DNA from: Micrococcus cohnii
Lineage (GTDB): Bacteria; Actinomycetota; Actinomycetes; Actinomycetales; Micrococcaceae
Assembly: GCF_014205175.1 (NCBI RefSeq)
Contig: NZ_JACHNA010000001.1
Coordinates: 558,001-622,000, forward strand
Length of the DNA: 64,000 nucleotides
Direction: 5' to 3'
Part shown: in pieces, positions 59,915 through 64,000 of the stretch
How the letters are laid out: every line of letters starts with the position of its first letter
How positions within the stretch are numbered: position 1 is the stretch's first letter
The notes under the pieces: model-generated
What the model was told of the DNA's origin: nothing
Seen by the model: the letters and a program-made list of their open reading frames with translations, nothing else
Databases searched by the model: none
Translations under genes and position numbers: made by a program

Positions 59915-60832
59915 ATGGTGGAACTGCTCACCCCCGACACGCCGCGCGAGAACCTGCGCGAGTTCATCGACAAGCTCCGCGACGGTGGCTACACCGTCTC
60001 CGACGGCCACACGAACGACCCGGACCTGATCGACCCGCACGGTCGCGCGGTCGAGACCTGGCGGGAGGACTACCCGTACGAGACGCGCATGTCCCGCGAG
60101 GAGTACGAGCTGGAGAAGTACCGGCTGCAGATCGAGCTGCTCAAGCTCCAGTACTGGGGTGAGGACACCGGCCAGCGTCACATCATCGTGTTCGAGGGCC
60201 GCGACGCCGCCGGCAAGGGCGGCACCATCAAACGCTTCACCGAGCACCTGAACCCCCGCACGGCGCGCGTCGTGGCGCTGAACAAACCCTCGGACCGTGA
60301 GCAGGGCCAGTGGTACTTCCAGCGGTACATCAACCATTTTCCGACCGCCGGTGAGATCGTGCTGTTCGACCGTTCCTGGTACAACCGGGCCGGAGTCGAG
60401 CGCGTCATGGGGTTCTCGACCGAGGACCAGTACACCCGGTTCATGAACCAGGTCCCCCTGTTCGAGAAGATGCTGGTGGACGACGGCATCCACCTGACCA
60501 AGTTCTGGTTCTCGGTGACGCAGACCGAGCAGCGCACCCGCTTTGCGATCCGTCAGATCGACCCGGTGCGGCAATGGAAGCTCTCGCCGATGGATCTGGA
60601 GTCTCTGGACCGCTGGGAGGCCTACACCGAGGCCAAGGAGGCGATGTTCCGGCACACGGACACCGACCACGCCCCCTGGATTTCGATTCGCTCCAACGAC
60701 AAGAAGCGTGCCCGTCTGAACGCCATGCGCTACTTCCTCTCCCAGTTCGAGTACGAGGGCAAGGACCACGAGGTGGTCGGCGAGCCGGACCCGAACATCA
60801 TCCGACGCGGCCGCGACGCCGTCGGCGACTGA
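59915..60832 (+). CDS. ppk2: Polyphosphate kinase 2
   Basis: A 305-aa PPK2, which transfers phosphate between polyphosphate and nucleotides. The P-loop fold is clear: Walker A FEGRDAAGKGGTIKRF (about residues 93-108), NPRTARVVALNKPSDREQGQWYFQRYI, Walker B IVLFDRSWYNRAGVERVMGF, lid module QTEQRTRFAIRQIDPVRQWKLSPMD, and NDKKRARLNAMRYFLSQFEY. This is the single-domain type. The ATG at 59915 follows GAGGACGAGAAC. Direction (ADP/GDP phosphorylation or polyP synthesis) cannot be read directly. Confidence 0.95.
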   Translation: MVELLTPDTPRENLREFIDKLRDGGYTVSDGHTNDPDLIDPHGRAVETWREDYPYETRMSREEYELEKYRLQIELLKLQYWGEDTGQRHIIVFEGRDAAGKGGTIKRFTEHLNPRTARVVALNKPSDREQGQWYFQRYINHFPTAGEIVLFDRSWYNRAGVERVMGFSTEDQYTRFMNQVPLFEKMLVDDGIHLTKFWFSVTQTEQRTRFAIRQIDPVRQWKLSPMDLESLDRWEAYTEAKEAMFRHTDTDHAPWISIRSNDKKRARLNAMRYFLSQFEYEGKDHEVVGEPDPNIIRRGRDAVGD

Positions 60833-61001
60833 CCCCGCCGCCGCGTCCGGCGTGCCAGTCGGGCGCCCTCGCGTCAGAACCCCGGTGGGGCGGCCGGCCG
60901 CTCAGCAGGCGGGTCGCTGCGTGGTGTCCGGCGTAGTCTGGGGCACCGACACCCCGACAGTCAGTGGCGCCGTGGGCGGCGCCGGGAAGGCGACACCGAC
61001 A

Positions 61002-62501
61002 ATGACGACGAATCAGCAACGAGGCACCGCCGACATCGGCGTCACCGGTCTGGCCGTGATGGGCGCCAACCTGGCCCGCAACTTCGCCCGCAACGGCTAC
61101 ACGGTGGCCCTGCACAACCGCAGCCGCGCCCGGACCGACCAGCTGGTGGCCGAGCACGGGCATGAGGGCACCTTCGTGGCAACTGAGTCCCTCGAGGAGC
61201 TCGTGGCCTCGCTCGCCGTCCCGCGGCGCGTGCTGATCATGGTCAAAGCCGGTCAGCCGGTCGACGACGTCATCGACCAGCTCATCCCGCTGCTCGAGGC
61301 CGGGGACATCGTGATCGACGCGGGCAACTCGCACTACGAGGACACTCGCCGCCGCGAGGCCGCTCTCGCGCAGCAGGGTCTGCACTTCGTCGGCGTCGGC
61401 GTCTCGGGCGGGGAGGAAGGCGCGCTCAACGGTCCGGCGATCATGCCCGGCGGCCCCGAGAAGTCCTACGAGGCGCTCGGCCCGATGCTCGAGAAGATCT
61501 CCGCCCACCACGACGGCGAGCCGTGCTGCGCGTGGGTCGGCACCGACGGCGCCGGCCACTACGTGAAGATGGTCCACAACGGCATCGAGTACGCCGACAT
61601 GCAGGTGATCGGTGAGGCATACGACCTGCTGCGCCGTGTCGGCGGGATCGAACCGGCTGAACAGGCCGAGATCTTCACCGCATGGAACCAGACTGACCTG
61701 GCGTCCTATCTGATCGAGATCACCGCCGAGGTGCTCGCCCAGAAGGACGAGGCCACCGGCGGTCCGCTCGTCGACGTGATCGTGGACGAGGCCGGCCAGA
61801 AGGGCACCGGCCGGTGGACGGCCATCTCGGGCCTCGACGTCGGAGCTCCCGTCGCGGCGATCGCCGAGTCCGTGTTCGCCAGGTCGCTGTCCTCGCAGCC
61901 GCACGTGCGCGAGGTCGCCCGCCGCACGCTCGCCGCGGGCATCGAGTCCGTCGAGGCCCCGCAGCCGGCCGACCGGGAGGAATTCGTCGAGGACGTGCGC
62001 CAGGCGCTCTTCGCCTCCAAGCTCGTGGCTTATGCCCAGGGCATGGACATGCTGGCCGCCGCCGCGCAGGAGTACGGCTGGAGCCTGGACCTGGGCACCA
62101 TCGCCTCGCTGTGGCGCGACGGGTGCATCATCCGCGCGGACCTGTTGGACGTGATCATGAAGGCCTTCGGTGGCCGCGACACCGACCGCCATCCCGAGCC
62201 CGGCACCCGCGCCGAGGGTCAGCCGGTGAATCTGCTGTTCGCCCCGGAGTTCTCTCAGGCGATCGCCGAAGCTCTGCCGGCATGGCGTCGGGTGGTGGCG
62301 ACCGCGGTGACCGCGGGCGTGCCGGTGCCGGTGTTCTCCTCGGCGCTGGCCTACTACGACGGTCTGCGCGCCGATCGCCTGCCCGCCGCGCTCGTCCAGG
62401 GCCAACGCGACTACTTCGGCGCCCACACCTACCGCCGCACCGACCGCGACGGATCGTTCCACACGCTGTGGTCCGCAGACCGCAGCGAGGTCGAGGCGTG
62501 A
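61002..62501 (+). CDS. gnd: 6-phosphogluconate dehydrogenase (decarboxylating)
   Basis: A 499-aa long-form Gnd that converts 6-phosphogluconate to ribulose-5-phosphate with NADP. The Rossmann motif GVTGLAVMGANLARNFARNGY is followed by HNRSRARTDQL, GVGVSGGEEGALNGPAIMPGG, catalytic Lys in AGHYVKMVHNGIEYADMQ (about residue 189), and the C-terminal FAPEFSQAI...RDYFGAHTYRRTD region. The Arg of HNRS and the length near 480-500 indicate the NADP type. The ATG at 61002 is chosen by homology. Transcription ends at a strong hairpin shared with the convergent carboxypeptidase gene. Confidence 0.96.
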   Translation: MTTNQQRGTADIGVTGLAVMGANLARNFARNGYTVALHNRSRARTDQLVAEHGHEGTFVATESLEELVASLAVPRRVLIMVKAGQPVDDVIDQLIPLLEAGDIVIDAGNSHYEDTRRREAALAQQGLHFVGVGVSGGEEGALNGPAIMPGGPEKSYEALGPMLEKISAHHDGEPCCAWVGTDGAGHYVKMVHNGIEYADMQVIGEAYDLLRRVGGIEPAEQAEIFTAWNQTDLASYLIEITAEVLAQKDEATGGPLVDVIVDEAGQKGTGRWTAISGLDVGAPVAAIAESVFARSLSSQPHVREVARRTLAAGIESVEAPQPADREEFVEDVRQALFASKLVAYAQGMDMLAAAAQEYGWSLDLGTIASLWRDGCIIRADLLDVIMKAFGGRDTDRHPEPGTRAEGQPVNLLFAPEFSQAIAEALPAWRRVVATAVTAGVPVPVFSSALAYYDGLRADRLPAALVQGQRDYFGAHTYRRTDRDGSFHTLWSADRSEVEA

Positions 62502-62531
62502 TGCGCCCCGCGTGAGACGACGAACTCCCGC

Positions 62532-62573
62532 GACGGAGGGCCCCGCATGAGCACTCATGCGGGGCCCGCCGTC
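62532..62573. terminator. Strong bidirectional terminator between gnd and the carboxypeptidase gene
   Basis: GGGCCCCGCATGAG (62538-62551) and CTCATGCGGGGCCC (62554-62567) are exact complements, extended by GACGG/CCGTC across one mismatch. It lies between two convergent stops. Confidence 0.85.
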
Positions 62574-62589
62574 TGTCCGGGGCGCGAGC

Positions 62590-63762
62590 TCAGGCCGGGA
62601 TGACCCCGCCCCAGTCCGTGACGTAGGCCTCGACCGGTGCGTGCGGGATCTCATCCCATACGGCAGGATCGACCTCGGTGACTGTGCTGTCGGCCCAGCC
62701 GGTGAGCAGCGCCATGGTCGCGACCACGTTCTGCTTCAGCAACTTTCCCCGTGCCTTCTGTCCGAGGCCTCCCTCCCGCGTGTTGCCCGAGGTCTCGAAG
62801 AAGACCGCCGGGTTCGCGTGACCGTCAGCGTTCAGGCCGTTCCAGTTCAGGCCGAGCATCATCGCCGAGACGACGCCGCCGCGGATGTCGATCACCTGCC
62901 CGTCGCCAACGTCGTAGCGGTCGGCCGAGATGTGGCCGCGGTGGCGCACCGACTGCCACACGTGGCCGATCATCTGGCGGGTGAGCACGTCGTACTCCCC
63001 GCCGCGGACCTCGGGCAGGGTGGGGCCACCGGGGGCGAGCGAGACGCCGAGGGAGAACGAGATGTCCTCACCGGTCTGTGCAGACTGTTTGACGGACTGG
63101 TGGTGCAGGTCGAGCACGAACGAGGGACGCACACGCGTCCAGTACTCGTACCAGGCGCGGGACTCACGGGCACGGAACCCGTCCAGCCGCCAGTCCCGGT
63201 TCAGGTCCACGGTGACCGGCGCGCCCTCGGCGTCGCGCACCGGAGCGTCCTGGGCGCGGTCCCACAGCGTGGTGGTGCGCGTGTTCATCTCCGAGCCGTC
63301 GGGGTTGTACATCGGGATCACGTGGACGGTGAACTCGTCCCGGACCCGGGCGACATCGGCCGAACCGCCCGCGGCGAGCCGGTCGAGCACCGTCACACAG
63401 GCGTCCAGCCCATAGGGCTCGTCCCCGTGGACACGGCCCTGGATCCACACTGGCTCGGGGCCGTGGCCCACGGTGGCGACGTACAGCTCGCGGCCCTGCT
63501 CGGAGAACTGCTCGGCGGTGCCCTGCTCGCTCAGCGTCGTCACACGCACCGCACCGCCGCTGGCGCGGGCGATCCGCTCCAGTTCACGCTGCATGTCCGC
63601 GTACGAGCGGATCGCGCCGGTGGGGGTGCGGTTCTCGGGCGGCAGGGAGCCGGTGGCGGCCGCGCCCGGAGCGAGGGAGGGAGCGGCCAGCGCGGCGGTG
63701 AGCGTCGCCAGGGCGCTGCGACGGGTCAGGGAGCGGGAGGCAGAACGGGTGAGCTCGGTCAT
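62590..63762 (-). CDS. Tat-exported M14 family zinc carboxypeptidase
   Basis: A 390-aa secreted peptidase. The N-terminus is a Tat signal: SRSLTRRSALATLTAALAAP with the twin Arg, ending near AAA-T about residue 36. The M14 zinc site is visible: HxxE in WIQGRVHGDEPYGLDA and the later His in FVLDLHHQSVK; the catalytic Glu fits FFETSGN. Asn/Arg in DLNRDWRLDGF bind the substrate carboxylate. Export in folded form suits a metalloenzyme. The substrate may be peptidoglycan peptides or extracellular peptides; this is open. The ATG at 63762 is 6 nt after a -10 box. Confidence 0.9.
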   Translation of the reverse strand: MTELTRSASRSLTRRSALATLTAALAAPSLAPGAAATGSLPPENRTPTGAIRSYADMQRELERIARASGGAVRVTTLSEQGTAEQFSEQGRELYVATVGHGPEPVWIQGRVHGDEPYGLDACVTVLDRLAAGGSADVARVRDEFTVHVIPMYNPDGSEMNTRTTTLWDRAQDAPVRDAEGAPVTVDLNRDWRLDGFRARESRAWYEYWTRVRPSFVLDLHHQSVKQSAQTGEDISFSLGVSLAPGGPTLPEVRGGEYDVLTRQMIGHVWQSVRHRGHISADRYDVGDGQVIDIRGGVVSAMMLGLNWNGLNADGHANPAVFFETSGNTREGGLGQKARGKLLKQNVVATMALLTGWADSTVTEVDPAVWDEIPHAPVEAYVTDWGGVIPA

Positions 63763-63768
63763 GCCGAC

Positions 63769-63774
63769 AGCGTA
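63769..63774 (-). promoter_or_regulatory. -10 box of a leaderless promoter for the carboxypeptidase gene
   Basis: TACGCT on the minus strand, 6 nt before the ATG at 63762, with GTGACG 17 nt further up (63792-63797) as a -35. This is the best-supported leaderless promoter in the window. Confidence 0.6.
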
Positions 63775-63815
63775 TCCCTGAATGTGCTGACCGTCACATT
63801 CGCTGTGGCTGTGGC

Positions 63816-64000
63816 TCAGATGTACATCGCCGGGTCGACGTACTCGGCCGGGTCCACCAGCGGGGCCTTCTCCTTCTCGCATGAGCGCAGCCGGTAGGTC
63901 GCCGGGATGCCGGTGGCGATCGCATCCGCCGGCGTGTCCTTGACGACGACCGCATTGGCCCCGACGGCGCTGCCGGCGCCCACCTCGACGGGGCCCAGGA
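63816..64000 (-). CDS. cysE: Serine O-acetyltransferase, 3' part
   Basis: An open frame enters from the right end and stops with TGA at 63816. It gives about 60 C-terminal residues with left-handed beta-helix repeats: [20 protein letters not shown], then [16 protein letters not shown], then a tail ending EYVDPAMYI. The helix end and the tail fit serine acetyltransferases, which acetylate serine for cysteine synthesis. Another hexapeptide-repeat acetyltransferase (for example a sugar O-acetyltransferase) is possible, because the catalytic His lies outside the window. The start is not visible. Confidence 0.72.
   Translation of the reverse strand, partial: LGPVEVGAGSAVGANAVVVKDTPADAIATGIPATYRLRSCEKEKAPLVDPAEYVDPAMYI

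Overview
This 64-kb window is a chromosomal segment of a high-GC Gram-positive actinobacterium, most likely a Micrococcaceae member close to Micrococcus. Four things point there: GC-rich coding with frequent GTG starts and GTGA/ATGA stop-start overlaps; actinobacterial families (DUF3052, DUF3145, DUF2469, DUF3515, PucR-type FasR); actinobacterial gene order (rpmF-rnc-mutM, ftsY-ffh-rpsP, rplS-lepB-rnhB-DUF2469-yraN-comM-dprA, aceE-fasR-fabD-fabH-acpP-fabF); and a cell-wall polymer locus whose predicted sugar nucleotide (UDP-ManNAcA) matches the known Micrococcus luteus teichuronic acid. The species is an inference.

Layout. 0-14.6 kb: housekeeping genes for the envelope and nucleic acids: the murA 3' end, plsC, gpsA and ddl; a DUF3515 lipoprotein; a LytR-CpsA-Psr (LCP) ligase; a short DAK2 protein; recG, rsmD, an aminotransferase, coaD, galU, DUF177-rpmF-rnc-mutM. 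14.7-33.7 kb: a surface-glycopolymer locus holding a second LCP ligase, several large and unusual glycosyltransferase proteins (two-module, fused or extended), a serine hydrolase, an unrecognised 261-aa protein, wecC and wecB (UDP-ManNAcA synthesis) and a two-gene ABC exporter. It sits between mutM and ftsY, where smc is usually found in relatives. 33.8-48.2 kb: an MFS transporter, then SRP, ribosome and tRNA-modification genes, two tandem signal peptidases, rnhB, and the DNA-uptake/recombination genes comM, dprA and xerC. 48.3-57.3 kb: DUF3145, an RNHCP protein, the type II fatty-acid cluster with its regulator, and pyruvate dehydrogenase E1. 57.5-64 kb: DUF3052, a peroxiredoxin, tRNA-Val(TAC), a Nudix hydrolase, a small unrecognised protein, ppk2, gnd, a Tat-exported M14 carboxypeptidase and the 3' end of a serine O-acetyltransferase gene that runs off the window.

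How the glycopolymer genes would work together (inference): GalU supplies UDP-glucose; WecB and WecC turn UDP-GlcNAc into UDP-ManNAcA; the glycosyltransferases build the chain on a carrier in the cytoplasm; the pyruvyltransferase module of the 1315-aa protein may add pyruvate; the ABC permease and ATPase export the polymer; and LCP enzymes attach it to peptidoglycan. No Wzx/Wzy-type flippase or polymerase and no TagO/WecA-type initiator is visible here.

A recurrent regulatory pattern stands out. Many first genes of transcription units have a TANNNT-like -10 box exactly 6-7 nt upstream of the start codon and no Shine-Dalgarno, as expected for leaderless mRNAs. These boxes also settle several start codons. 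No CRISPR array, insertion sequence, prophage or rRNA gene was seen, and no stretch longer than 300 bases lacks a gene.
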